In this document: piece by piece, positions 45,383-57,074 of the stretch
Position numbering within the stretch: the stretch's first letter is position 1
Layout: each line of letters starts with the position of its first letter
Source: Rusavskia elegans
Taxonomy: Eukaryota; Ascomycota; Lecanoromycetes; Teloschistales; Teloschistaceae
Assembly: GCA_011316305.1 (NCBI GenBank)
Contig: SAUG01000092.1
Span: 1-64,000 of the forward strand
Direction of reading: 5' to 3'
DNA length: 64,000 nucleotides
Notes under the pieces: model-generated
The model's database searches: none
What the model saw: only the letters and a program-made list of their open reading frames with translations
Told to the model about the DNA's origin: nothing
Program-made: the position numbers and the translations under genes

Positions 45383-47992
45383 CTAAGACCCTCCCTCCTC
45401 CAATTCCCTTATCCATTGCTCCCTTTCAACATGCACCCTCTCCTCATGGCGGTCGATTTTACGGATTTCCGCCACCATAGCCTGGCGCTCTTCCTTGACA
45501 GCGCAGAGACATCGCGAAAAGGAGTCTTGGATCGTGATTACGGCAGCTATGCCCCTTGCCATGGCCATTTGTCGTGACGCTGACTCGTGGTACTCTTTGT
45601 TGATCCTATCGCGAGTAGCCCTCGCCTCCGCGTGGGTTTTTGCTACAGACTCCTCGACCGATGCGCCATAGGAGATGAACCCGAGCCTGGTAATCGACTC
45701 CTGAAGTTGTATGAACCGCTCGCACTCGGCGGTAATAGCTTCTTGCTTTTGCTGCACGAGTTCGTGTAGCTCGTCCCGCTGCTCTTTTATTACATGTAGC
45801 GTTGTTGAGAGTTCCTTCACGTTGTTGACGGCGTCTTGAAGAACGGCTGATTTGTGAGGTAGAGAGCGCACTTGCTCCCGTAGATCCGCATGGTATTGCT
45901 CCCTTCTGTCAATCTCTCTTGTTCCTTCCGATCCGTGATCAACGGTCTTATTGTTGGGAATATTATCCGGCCAAAGGAGAGAGGGAGCATCGTTCGATGG
46001 AAGGTTTGAGGTGGAGAAGGACGCATCTAACATGGCGTTGAAGATGAATCTCCATATGACCGCATTGATGCGGGGCGGAAATGGTCGTTGGGCCGTGAGG
46101 TATACTGCGTATGCCAGAATAAACGTGCCACAGTCAACATCATTGTTTTGTTGAGGGGTGTTCTACAAGGCGTCGTCAAACTACCACATGCCAGGGTATC
46201 GCAGTCGGACCAGACTTACGCAAACTTCGAAGTCCAGCGGGGGTGAGGAATAGGGCTGGGACTGCGACCGATAGAACATTTCCAAGGCCTTTTGGGCTTG
46301 CTGCTCGTAAGGCGACGAGCGACAGGAATTGTAGAATGTTGCTTTTCCAGAGTGAAGCGCGGCGAGGGTCCAATGGGCGGGCGGTTGCGGGTGGTGTAAG
46401 GGTATCAGGAACGTAGTTGGGAGGTGACTGCACTTGCGACGCAGTGGTGATTTGATTTTCGGAGATGTGCAGTCGACGTACGCGGGATCGACGATCTCCA
46501 GTCTGCCAGTGGCAACGATTGCGAGGACCATCTCGATACAGGTTGAATTTAAGGGCTTTTGAGAGCGTAGACAATCAGTCGCGCTGTCGAGGGTACTTGC
46601 GACTTCGTCACCGTGCCAATCTGATTGGAGTATAGATGGGGATGGGCGTGACTCCTGAACGGAAGAATATTCAGCACGCTCTAGAGCTGATTGTCCTTCA
46701 GAGCCGGCGACGGATGGATGGCTGGAGGGAAAAGGCAAGGTGAGTTCATCCGTCTCTGAAGGCAAGAATCGATTTGGCCCGTCGTGGTTTCGCATGAGTT
46801 CAATACTCGGGCTGAAGCTGATACTGGAATGGTCACTACCATCTGCGTTCCTATCCGCGTCGATAGGTACAATGCGATGAATTTGGGAGCTCGGCGAAGG
46901 GTGGCCATGGGTATGCTCGGGGATGTCATTATCTCTGACACTGCCGGTCGTAGCCTCCGTCAACCTTTCTTTTGCTTGATCAGTGGCTCTCCACCGTGGC
47001 CTATCCGTCTGTGACTGTTCATCCGCAGCGGCCGGCGAACTCCGCCTCAGTTCAGCATGCGTAGTGGCAGGGGGATCGTCGGCAGCAGAGGGCGCAAGCT
47101 CGATTGGTGGAGAAATAAGCCGCGGAGTCTGCCACCAACCATTAGTACATCAAATGGCAAGTTATGCAAGTCCACAACGTACCGGTAGGACGATTTTGGT
47201 CCTGGTACTGGGCCGATAAGACTTATCGCGGACGGCCTTGCGCTTTCTACGGAGATCAAGTGAAGGAGGATCATTGGAATCCGTTGGCGTTGTCCGTTCG
47301 GGAGCTTCTGTGTCGAGAGATGGGACGATTCGGTTCAGTCCGGCGGCGATTTTGGCTTTGAGTATATCCTGTCGCTTCAGATGCAAGTCGGTGGCTTTGA
47401 ATGCGGTGGCCTTTGTTATGGTGCGCGATTGGATTTGCGCGAGGAGGAGAGTACGACTATGCTGCAGGGTGACGGTCTCGGAAAGTAGTGCCAGACCTTC
47501 GAGGGTATCCAGACTGAGGTGTTGGGATGGATTGTAATGTTGAGGGGGCGGGACTTGGACAGCTTCCAGGCCCCATGCTATGCGAATGCGGGACTGGGAG
47601 CGGTCGATTCGGGACTTGGACTTTGCCGCGAGAGAGTGGTAATGGTTGATCCTTTCGTCGGTAATCTCCTGCTGGAGATTATTGGTCCATTGATTGAGGG
47701 TAGTGTATTGGGGTTCAGACAGCTTGCGGTCCTCGATGCATTGCCAGATCCTGCTGATATTGTCGGCGGCTTGGGCTTCGACCTGCTCGCTGATGTGATG
47801 GTTGGCGAGGATTGCTTGTCGGGCTAGACGTAAGGTATTATTAATGTTGGTTGTCTGTTGTACTTGGGTCCAATCATGGAGTGGAGACAGTAAGGATTCG
47901 ACGTCTGAGGTGAGATCAGGCTTACTTTCGGCTCTTTCACCTATGCTGTCGTGGATGACAGAGTTTGAGGGCAGTAGAGCGATATTTGGGGG
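45383..47992 (-). CDS. Ulp1-like (C48) cysteine protease with coiled-coil tail, 5' end uncertain
   Basis: Three exons are inferred: 47183-47992 (open, upstream start unresolved), 46220-47128 and 45383-46162, each joined in phase 0 (832 residues as read). Exon 1 is helical and ends basic (R-R-K-R-K-A-V-R). Exon 2 is Ser/Pro-rich, then carries A-H-W-T-L-A-A-L (catalytic His, codon 46375-46373) and, 16 residues on, F-Y-N-S where the family normally has Asp. Exon 3 begins with T-P-Q-Q-N-N-D-V-D-C-G-T-F, the Gln/Cys site (Cys codon 46132-46130). A 200-residue Glu/Gln-rich coiled coil follows. The family cleaves SUMO-like modifiers; many fungal copies are of unknown role. The Asp-to-Asn change may weaken catalysis. 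The only nearby upstream ATG (48032) is in another frame, so a missed intron or a frameshift is possible. Confidence 0.75.
46163..46219 (-). other. Intron between His and Cys exons of the Ulp1-like gene
   Basis: The 57-base intron has donor GTAAGT and acceptor TAG, phase 0. Its removal joins the His exon to the Gln/Cys exon and completes the catalytic domain. Confidence 0.8.
47129..47182 (-). other. Intron of the Ulp1-like gene
   Basis: The 54-base intron has donor GTACGT, branch-like tactaat and acceptor GGCAG, phase 0. Confidence 0.75.
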
Positions 47993-50520
47993 TTATGGAG
48001 GATAAGAGGAAGGTGCGACCTGGGAAAAGTCATTTTTCTCGCACCGACGCCCTGCTGTGGATTACGATCAGGTCTTGTCTTCGCGATTGGGAAGGAGCGA
48101 TGGGTTGGGAAAAGGCTGTATGGTCCCAACTGAGATCAACAATGTAAACAATAGGGCGGACGAATCGAGGTAGTATGTAGAGCTAATCGAAGGAGAAACT
48201 CGAATGTGAAAACAAGTATAAGTAGTGTAAAGTATCACCGATGTGAAGAAAGGAAGGAACTTGAATGCTAAGTGGATGAAGTGGCCCGCGCGTGTCGAGC
48301 GCGTATTATAGGACTTGAGCCCCTCGTGCGGAAGTAGCGGAAGTAGCCTATTATGCTCTTGGCGGCGGGGCGATTCGGATTCGGAAGGATTCGGAAGGAT
48401 GGTGTAGCTTATGCATAATATCTATTTCGATATAAGACAGCCACGTACTCTACTCCATACTCCTGTCTCTTTTGCTGAGCCGAGCATCATCTCCCTGCGT
48501 TTGCATATGCAGGCTCTTGAAGGTGCACCAAGGAACGCCAGGCAGCAGGCCTATCTGCGTGTCGCAATCACACGGTCGTCTGTACTGTACACAGGGTCTC
48601 GCGGAATGATCGACCGGTCTCAAAACTCCTCTCACCAATATTAACGTCTTTCCCCTAGAGCCTATTGTACTTCTATCCTTCTGACTCACGCTTATCTGGC
48701 TCAAGCAATGGCATAATACAAAGGGTAACTTTGCAGCCTTATTCTTCCCGCTCGAGCTTACCCAGGGCTCCCAATCACCTAGGTGTCAGCAATCACCACC
48801 ACTACCACCTTGAAACCCTATATACTCACATCTGCGACAGTCCAATCGCTGTCCTCGCAACGTACCACACCTCAACAGAGGCTGCAAGGCACCAAATCAG
48901 TAGAAACAGTGTCAGGCAGCCGTGCAAGGAGCTGGTAGTAGGGGCCGGAAATGTAGGGAAAGCGCTGAAGAATGCCGACTGTGTGGAGGGGATGGACATC
49001 TTCCTGGCGCAAAGTACGACTTACTGGTTTCGAAATGTGATCGGGTCAGACCGTTGACCTCGTAGTAGAAGTAGACCCCGGCTATATGTGTAGTATGCAG
49101 CTGGTACGCTCTGAGGATTTGCACTCTTATCGTCGATAGTCGGATACTGGAGGGATCAATTAACCCGAACCCTGACGGTAAGCCTGCCGGGGAAAGCGGG
49201 AGGATCTCTTCCGGAAAGATTCATCCGGTCATCTGTATCGTTGATGCATAGGCTAAAGCACGTTTGCGTTGCATAACGCCTCGACGAGGGTCTGTCAAAG
49301 TCGGACCTGTTGACATCACGACAAACTACTGTCACATTTCTTAAAGTGATCGTATCTCTGAATGGCCATTCAAGCCCACAAAAGATTGCTAGGCAGCAGG
49401 CCCATCTGCCAGGCGCATGGGGAGGGTTTTCTGCATGAGGGCGAGACGATCGGAACTCCAACGTGGGCCATATTCCTTCTAGACCTCCTTTTAACAGCAT
49501 CAACGTTTCTTGAGCAGTGGCTGGGTCGGGTCAGGCTCCAACATCCTGAATTAGTAGCCCGCTTCTCGCCTCAAGACAAGCTTATCTCGAGAACGTCTTG
49601 GTTGATTCGGTTTTGTATATGCAGGAGAGTCTCGATCAACTATCTGGGGATATCGTGGAGCCAGGTACTTGCTTATGGGATTTTCCTTGTTCAGCTCAGT
49701 ATATATTACAACGGTTCGATTTCCCGACTCCGAACCCAGATGCGCGACCGAATTCCATCCTATCTACCAGTATCGGAGACCTGGTCGCGCGTGTCCACTC
49801 TTCTTTACCGCCGGACCCCTTATGCTCAGTTGGCATATGATGGTTATGGAGTACAGTTACTGGTCTTCTAACGATTCTTTACTGTATTCTTCGGCTAATC
49901 GTAAGGCTGTCGAATATTTCACTGCCCCCCGCACGGCGTTGGGCCATAGGCTGTCCATTATATGGTACCAGAAGCAATGCTTCCTGTTTGGGAATCGATC
50001 CGACCCCTGGAGTTTATATGTTTGTTCTTCACAGAAATGTGATAGCTACATCCTCGGAACGCTCTTTGATGTGGTTGAGTGAGTTGATATATTATTTTTT
50101 CCCCTGCTCTTTTTTCTGTATTTGTATTGCATCTTCTCTTTTGAGCTTCATTCTTGATATACATCACCTCACACGAATGGATTTCATCTCCTGACAACGT
50201 AAGAACGTATATTGCGTTTCGAGATCCAAGCTCCTATATTTCTCCTAAATATACCCACCTATCCTTCTCTTCTCTGGTCAATAATTCCACATCGTCATGG
50301 CCCAGTATCGCCCGGAGGCTTTGACTTAACCTCGATATTCGAGCCGGATTTAAAAGGCCGCAGCCTATCGCGATTTCCGGGTAAAGTCTAGGTTCTATAC
50401 CGGCCGTACTAGTCCTTAGCAGCTTGTCGACTTCGAGAAAGGGTACGAACGACGAAGAAGCCGAGTGGGATTAGCGGTAAGGGGAGATATAATCTATAAT
50501 AGACTCTTTTATATCGAAGC
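47993..50520. other. Region without a supported gene
   Basis: It includes the presumed promoter of the Ulp1-like gene (48030-48400). Several overlapping ORFs follow (48665-49057, 49362-49871, 49669-50082 plus; 49156-49503 minus). Stretches of 49560-50080 look protein-like in more than one frame, but I see no family, start or splice pattern. Confidence 0.35.
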
Positions 50521-50525
50521 TAACA

Positions 50526-51312
50526 ATGTCGTCTAATTAAGTGTACTCGTTGTCGATACAGGAAATAGAAAGTGCTGTGGTGATATAGGAAGAGCGTATA
50601 AAGCTTGTAAGAGAGCTGGAATCAGCAAGTGCAGCTTCTTAAGGGTACGTATAAGACATTGCAATAGTTCGAAGAGGCTGATACATTCTGATACTTGGGC
50701 CAGGTCGACTTATTTGATAGTTTTAACAAAACTATCGAGTGCCCTTGCTCCGAACGTGGCACTTCCGAGTCCAAGGAATCGAGACCAATTACCACGAGAA
50801 ACACCATCGACAACTTATCCTCTGCCAGCAACGGTAGAATGATGGGTCGTTTAATCCTTCAATCGAAAACCGGTCTCGAGGTGGCACTCCTAAGAGCGAT
50901 ACCAACAACTGCCAAGAGCGCCGTCACGAACTCATCCCTGGCTGGCTATGGCGGGATAATGAATCCTTCCTCCACGTTCTCCAATCCGTCTCAGGGTGGA
51001 TCCGTCTCGACGCTCACCACGGAAGCTTCGTCTTCTTTGATGGCCAACAGCTACCTCTATTGGGGCTTGAATAACGGAAGTCGTGGATACTACCCCTATT
51101 TCCCTACCTACCCCCTCCCCAAGCAGAGCTTGCAGATATCGACTGCTATACCCTATAACCCTCAGGATCCTCGCCTCTGGACTCCTAGAACCAGCGAAAA
51201 GCTATTCGATTATAGTACCGAGCGCGAGGGACTATACAGACGCTTGGCCCTAAGGTTTCCATACCCCCCTTCCATTCCTGCAAGAATACCTATCGACCCT
51301 ATTGCTGCTTAG
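50526..51312 (+). pseudogene. Decayed Zn2Cys6 transcription-factor-like gene
   Basis: At 50541-50640 a zinc cluster is visible across a one-base frameshift. C-T-R-C-R-Y-R-K is in one frame and K-C-C-G-D-I-G-R-A-Y-K-A-C then S-K-C-S-F in the next. The spacing fits C-x2-C-x6-C-x7-(C)-x2-C-x7-C with the fourth Cys changed to Tyr. A third frame holds the 205-codon ORF 50695-51312 (Ser/Pro/Tyr-rich). Further protein-like pieces continue to about 51727, including a plausible intron end with branch GCTAAC at 51558. It is not functional as read. The ORF at 50695 might belong to a separate small gene. Confidence 0.4.
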
Positions 51313-52556
51313 TATTGACCCGTACCCCGCACGGGTCACCCAATACCGCGACCAACGGCCACTATTCTCCTCGTCAGCTGACGGTAGTGAGTCGGACCAA
51401 TATTCCAGTTCGGTAGGACATTAATTCTCCCACTATCTATTACCGGCGCTGACTTATGAAGCCAGTGTGCCCTATAACCCTGACTTCTAAAGCTACAGGG
51501 GCTCGCTTACTTATCGCGTAAGCTCGACTTCCCTCTTAAAAAACCATCGTTGTGAGCTAACTATGCTCTTAGCAAACCAATGGACAGCATGCTCTTCTGC
51601 AACTCCCCAACTTCCAATAATGAGGCTGCCACCGTCTATGACTACATCTTCGGTCCTTCGGAACTGGATGGAGTTGATACGACGACCAGCCGATATCGCA
51701 GCCCCCCGAATCGGATCTCGCCTCTTTAAAGCTGTCTAGTTGGTTGTTATCCGTCGTATACGCGTTATATGCTGTATACCAAGAAGCATTTAAACGTGAT
51801 CCTCTGCAACCTGGGCTGCTCGCTTCAGGCTTAATGTCCTCGAACGTTGTTGTAACCTCGTCTGGTCTTCACCGTCCACGTTCTCTTTACTGCAATTACG
51901 CCAGCTTTTCAGTCGCGTGGGGATTCAAGAGTATTTGGTCGGATAATATAAGCCTATCCCCTACGGCAATGGTAGATCTCGGACCAGCGGTAAAATAAAG
52001 GGGGAAAAAGTATAATTTGTTTTATATTTCGGTTATCTGTCAATTTTCTATACTTCTTTCTTTTATATCCCTACTCTATTCCTGCTTCTACCAAGAATCT
52101 TCACCTGTACCCTAAAACCAACCCGCTATAAAGATAGTAAAATTGAAGCATGGCCGAGAGGCGAACCAGATCCTTTCGCCAAGCCCACGACTCCCTTTAA
52201 CGACCTATACTATGATCTCCTCCTCCCTGAGCGCCAATCATGTGTGAAACGCGAATCGATCGCCTGTATTGCTACCTAAGACTATACTCGCTCTAGTGCT
52301 GTATCTAGAGTGCCGTTTTACGGCCGCGACCCATCAATGATCCTCCAACCCTAACGCCAGTGACGCCATTACCGACAGGCACCAGGACCAATCCACTCTA
52401 TTAGCAGTATACTCTTCTCCACACACGCAATAAACACTAGATACCATCCCCCACCGCAAGCGCTCCCTATACCAACCAAACTCCCCTATTCCCTCCTTTA
52501 TACCAAGCGCAATCCAATCCTTTTATCTATATCTACTCCATCGGCTCTCTTTTTAT
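51313..52556. other. Gene-remnant tail and intergenic DNA
   Basis: Protein-like pieces are visible up to 51727 (for example Y-P-A-R-V-T-Q-Y-R-D at 51325-51360 and M-D-S-M-L-F-C-N-S-P near 51582). They probably belong to the decayed gene on the left. Beyond that no feature is recognised. Confidence 0.35.
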
Positions 52557-52639
52557 TTACCCCTTTCTCCCGCGCCCTTTCCTCGATTTATGTATGGGTT
52601 TCCCCTTGCTCGTAGTCGTATAGGCAGAACTATGATACA

Positions 52640-52745
52640 GAGGAGAGGATGGAGAACGGAGGAGAGGGAAAGAGAGGAGAGGGATTGAAGAGGGCAGAGC
52701 AGGAGAAGGGGGTTTGGGGGGATGGGGGGAGGGAGGGGGATGATT
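52640..52745. repeat. Purine-rich low-complexity tract
   Basis: A GA-rich simple sequence that produces spurious ORFs on both strands. Confidence 0.7.
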
Positions 52746-53167
52746 TCCGAGAACTCCGCGGCTCAACTTCGGCGCCGCTAGGGTTAGCGCGCCCGTTTTT
52801 CCGTACCCCTTCAAAATCCCCTGCTTCGCAACCCGCGCCAGTATTATTAATTATTCCATTCTCCCTTCTCTTCTTCTTCCCCTCCTCCTCTACTATATCT
52901 CTAGTGTATATCCGTCGAGACGAAATGACATACTTATCTGTGCTTCGCGGGTATCGTATACTGTACTGCTCCAGCCGGTGGAAAGAAAAGCTTCTTGGAA
53001 AAGTATGTGTGTGTGGTATTAGAGATCTAGATAGGGAAGGGGGTTGGTTAGGAAGGGGGAGAGACGTGGATATATACTGTAGCTGCAATATAGGTCTGTC
53101 CTGGAAGGCTTGTTGAGGTTTATTCGTACGTGTTTCCTGGAGCGTGTGCGTTGTGGGACTTGCTTGG

Positions 53168-53286
53168 GCGGATAGGTTATGCGGATGGGTTATACGGATA
53201 GGTTATGCGGATGCACTTATGCGGATGGTTTTGTGCGGATGGTTTTGTGTGGATGGTTCGTGCGGATGGGGTAGTACGGATGGCTT
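53168..53286. repeat. Minisatellite with core 'tgcggatgg'
   Basis: About eight irregular units (15-17 bases) of ggttatgcggatggg / tgcggatggttttg type. Confidence 0.8.
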
Positions 53287-53375
53287 GTATATCTTTATCG
53301 TGCGTATTTTGTCCTTGTATTCCTTTTCCGTTTTTTCTGGTACGTCCTTCTGCTGGTAACTCTTTTTCTGCATCT

Positions 53376-53490
53376 TTTTCCTCTACATCTTCTTTTTCTG
53401 CGACTTCTTCCTCTGCGTTTTCTTCCTCTGCGACTTCTTCCTCTATGTCTTCTTTCTTTACGTCTTCTTCCTCTACGTCTTCCTTATCTA
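53376..53490. repeat. 15-bp pyrimidine-rich minisatellite
   Basis: The units are of the type 'tcttcctctgcgact', coding for Ser-rich spurious ORFs. Confidence 0.8.
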
Positions 53491-53874
53491 TCTTCTTATC
53501 CGTCTTGTTCTTTATTCCTTATCCATCATTTCTATCTATCTCTTTTCTTTATCTTCTCTATCTATCCTCTCCTTCCCTATCCATCTTCCCTAACAATATC
53601 TAGCACCTCTTCCCTCTCTTCTCGATCTCCTCTTTCTACAACATTCTTTGATCTTCCCTTCCTCTCGTATACCCTCTGAAAACTCTTTTAACACTCTAAC
53701 GCCTCGCCAAATTAAATATATCCCTATTTACTATCTTTTTGTCTGTCTCCCGTTAACAACCTTAATAATTTCTGTTGTAACTTTCGTCTTCCGCTTGTTC
53801 TACAGCGGACCTCGAACTTTTCGGTTTTCTTTTAACTATTTTAGATTTGTATAGTAAGAGAAGCTTTTGAAAAT

Positions 53875-53935
53875 AGCTAGTTTAGTAATCTCTATAGTGT
53901 TTTTTAGTAATAATATAGTGCCCACTGATCAGGAT
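53875..53935. repeat. Single end of the 0.67 kb MITE family
   Basis: The phrase 'tttagtaatctctatagtgttttttagtaataatatagtg...gatca' matches the right terminal repeat at 57005-57062. The partner end was not found to its left. Confidence 0.55.
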
Positions 53936-54295
53936 TCTTCTGATTCTATCGTCCAAACTATATTAAGTTGAATATCTTGTAACTATACTCTGCCCTTTAA
54001 ATAACCATCTGGCATTATAGCCTAACAGATATATGGAAGTAGCTGCGTGTGAAATTAAATCGTAGGGTTTTGTGGTTTAGAGTGTAGAAAGTATGAAAAA
54101 AGGACGTACGAGCCAATGAATACGACGATAATAAGTTAGCAGTTCCTGCTATACTCGTGCGGTGGTCCTGGATATAGTTCTATTGACTTGGATAGAATTG
54201 GAATGCTATATACTTCCAGGAAACCGTAATTATCTCGATTAGGCTATACAAGTCTTACTACAAATGGTTTGCCGCCATTATGAAAAAAGTATATA
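53936..54295. other. Intergenic, no feature recognised
   Basis: Moderately AT-rich DNA downstream of the helicase pseudogene. Confidence 0.4.
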
Positions 54296-56225
54296 CTAGA
54301 GCAGGTGATATATTATCTTATATGCCGAACTTCTGTTGTCTGGCTGACGACTCCAAACCTTGGTCCAGTTGCCCACAAAGTACCGAGCTTCTCGCACCCT
54401 GGTAACAATGACGTTAGCTCGAAACTCGCTTCCGACGAAACCAGGGGACCCGGATATCCTTACCAAACTCACTATGACGATCTCATATTCATCACCTTGA
54501 CAAGTATCCGCGCTGAGGATTCGTAGATCTGCCCATCCGTTGACCATCGCCATACGCCGTAGCTTGTCCAACTGCCACAAGTAGCCAGTGATTACAGCCA
54601 TTTTTTTCAAGGACGCCCCTTTGGAAAGCAGATCTTTGATCAAACTCTGAACCACTTCGACCTCAGCCTATCGACGGTCAGCTTCCCAGCCATCTGGCAA
54701 TACAGCGGTAGATACTTACATTATTACATGAACTGCCTTGTGGCTTCCTCTGGTGGATCCTTTCAGCGACATCAAGAAAATCCATGTACGTTGTCAAGGT
54801 GTAGTTCTTTTGGCCAACAGGGAAGGTCAGGGGCAAGTGGAACAAAAGTGTGGAAAGAAAAGGCCTGGGGTTCTCGGTGGTATAATGTGAATGAACTCGC
54901 CCCTCGTATATGATAGCGTTGGCGGCAGCATTGAGGTTTCAATGAGCCCTGTATTGCACGTTCAGGGGGGTGTATGTGATCCGCTTGTCGTGACTACAGT
55001 TTTAAAGAAACGACTTGGGTAATAACGCCTTTGCGACCTCACTGGAACGGAAGTCTGGTAGCTGCTTGTAATCACCGGAGAGGATCATCCGCTCAAGGGT
55101 TTTGTTGAAGGTTACCATCAGCGACAAGACTTGCAGAGGATTCGCGCAGCCAGCCTCGTCGAGTATAGCAGATATTGCGGGCCATACTTGTCTCGGAATC
55201 TCCTCTGTCATTGATTTGACTCCGCTCTTGAAACAGGGCTCCTCCGTGAAGTGAGCTATATGTAACGAAGACTGCTTGTACTCGCTCCAGAACTCTGTAA
55301 GTTAAGTATCGAGCTTGCTTGTTATACCTGGGTGAGTCATCCTTGTCGTTGAAGGCTCCTAGTCTGATGAGCTTCTCACGGCTATAGAGAAATTTTTAAA
55401 TCAAGTTGCAGTCCGAGCAAACGAGAGTCGTATCACATCTAGATGGGTAGGCCTTTTATACAGGTCTTTGCGGCCTGCTCTGAATTGTCGTTGGATTTCC
55501 GATTCTGAGTCAACACGTATGAAATTGCCTATGACGGTCTTGTTCACCCAATCTAGCCATACTTAACACATCCAATCGCACATTTGATCGACAGCGACAT
55601 TGATCGGCGCGCAGACCAGGGTTTTCTCGTGCCTGTTGTCGAGGTGCAGCTTGTAAAGCGTCAGCGCGTTGGTGTCACTTTTGCCCGTAGCGGCTGGACC
55701 CCAGATTATGCTGCATCTTTTGGAGCATGCCATCTCAATCGCGTTGCTCTGTGACTTATTGACGCAGCGACGCCATGCTTGAAGTACGGGTGAGCTTTGG
55801 TTATGGTCGTCGTTGTCTATGCTGCCGAAATCGAGTCCAGGGAGGAAGACCTCACGTATTGGTAGAGATGATCGATCAGACACACCGCTAAGGCAGCCCG
55901 CTAATATATGGTGATACTTATCACACATTGTACTAAAGTCTCGAAGTGCAGCGCGACTCCGGCTTCCCCCAACATCGAGGTAAAACGGCTCCAGTTCGAC
56001 ATCTACATCAGTTCCTTGTGACTGCTGATAATTCTGCTGGCTGAAACTATTGTCGATGGTACCTATAATTGGCGCTTCTGAGCTTTTGGTTGCCTCGATA
56101 GTCAGACACCATCCGTTGCTCTCGGCATTGCCATGGACGGGGTGATGCAAGAGTACTTCTGGACTCTTCTTAAACAGCGTGGAGCCTTTGATCCAATAGG
56201 AGAGGCTTGTCGCTTTTTCCTCCAT
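54296..56225 (-). pseudogene. UPF1-like SF1 helicase pseudogene
   Basis: Helicase motifs appear in the correct order. Walker A is G-P-A-A-T-G-K-S (residues 176-183 from ATG 56225). Motif Ia is C-A-P-I-N-V-A-V-D. Walker B is I-L-D-E-A-G (about 55135). Motif III is S-G-D-Y-K-Q-L-P. Motif IV is L-N-V-Q-Y-R-A-H, and motifs V/VI are D-T-C-Q-G-D-E-Y-E and F-R-A-N-V-I-V-T-R. An in-frame 52-base intron (54668-54719) is well formed. The frame is broken by TAA after codon 220 (55563-55565), a frame change near 55240-55255, TAA at about 55002 and TGA shortly after Y-R-A-H. In Walker A the usual P-G is A-A. Family members act on RNA/DNA as 5'-3' helicases. Base composition is normal, so this is not plain RIP. 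Unrecognised introns could explain some but not all breaks. Confidence 0.75.
54668..54719 (-). other. Intron in the helicase pseudogene
   Basis: The donor is GTAAGT, the branch site gctgac and the acceptor TAG, phase 0, between the linker and the motif V/VI exon. Confidence 0.75.
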
Positions 56226-56303
56226 ATTATCATCGATCCTGTCAGGTAACTGGTTGGACTATATCTGCACCCATATCTTCGCCCCGAACAGTATTTTTTT
56301 TAG

Positions 56304-56391
56304 TTAATTTGGTTTTGGTTTTGGTGCCCGGTGAACCAGTGGTTCGGTGAGCAAATCCAGCGTTAGTATACTAGCATTGAATATACGGTGG
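56304..56391 (-). repeat. Left part of an interspersed repeat split by a MITE
   Basis: The complement matches 24419-24500. The repeat resumes at 57066 after the MITE, matching the complement of 24330-24418. It lies 80-165 bases upstream of the helicase ATG, in what would be its promoter. Confidence 0.7.
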
Positions 56392-57065
56392 GTCATGATC
56401 CGTGCACTCCACAGTATCACTAAAACACTCTATAGAGATCACTAAAACACTCTATGGTTAAACTTTACTATATAAGGTATAGCGCACCCGAGCTGACTAA
56501 TTAGATAATTATAATCCTAAGGGTCCATCCTACTTTATAAATAACCTTATCGAGATTCCAAATCTTTAACCACTTTATATAACCATATATTATATACCTA
56601 ATATTTAAAGTTTAGAATTAAAATTCTTATATCCTTTAGCTATATATCTATACTATCAAGTATAAAAATATCTTATATACGCGATCAGAATTAGGTACGA
56701 AGTATCTCCTGAACCTCGTTTACCTCGATCGTGGAAAATATCTTACTATACAAAGCTGCTAGAGATAATCTGAGATAAAGCTAGCCCTATTTTCTTTCTA
56801 TTTCTTCCGAGTTAATATTTTCCATCGGTTTAAATTCGGCAACTAGCGACTAGACTATATAAAGCTAGACTATCCCGTTCAGCTAATTATAATTACTAAA
56901 ATATATAAAGGGCAGACTTTTATATAAGATATACGAGATAGGAAGGGTAGCGGAATAGCAATTCAGTATTTCGATTAGTTAAATCCTATTTAATAAGCGT
57001 GGAGTTTTATAGTAATCTCTATAGAGTGTTTTAGTAATACTATAGAATGTACGGATCATGACTCT
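56392..57065. mobile_element. 0.67 kb MITE with 57-bp TIRs and 9-bp TSD
   Basis: The left end GTCATGATCCGTGCACTCC... and the complement of the right end (to 57062) match over about 57 bases, including 'actaaaacactctatagagat'. It is flanked by ATACGGTGG (56383-56391) and ATACGGTAG (57066-57074), a 9-bp target duplication with one G-to-A change. It interrupts a repeat whose uninterrupted form is at 24330-24500. There is no coding capacity. The TSD length suggests Mutator-type mobilisation, though its TIRs differ from those of the MULE at 19019. Confidence 0.8.
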
Positions 57066-57074
57066 ATACGGTAG

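Noticed and set aside
52649..53116. 155-codon ORF in purine-rich DNA
   Set aside because: It is generated by a GA-rich simple sequence, has an equally long ORF on the opposite strand, and shows no domain.
53205..53603. 132-codon Ser-rich ORF
   Set aside because: It consists of two minisatellites. There is no evidence of coding selection.
56304..56391. Helitron 3' end (palindrome followed by CTAG)
   Set aside because: A 13-base palindrome and a CTAG occur, but the distance is too long, no Rep/helicase protein of the Helitron type is nearby, and the helicase here is UPF1-like.
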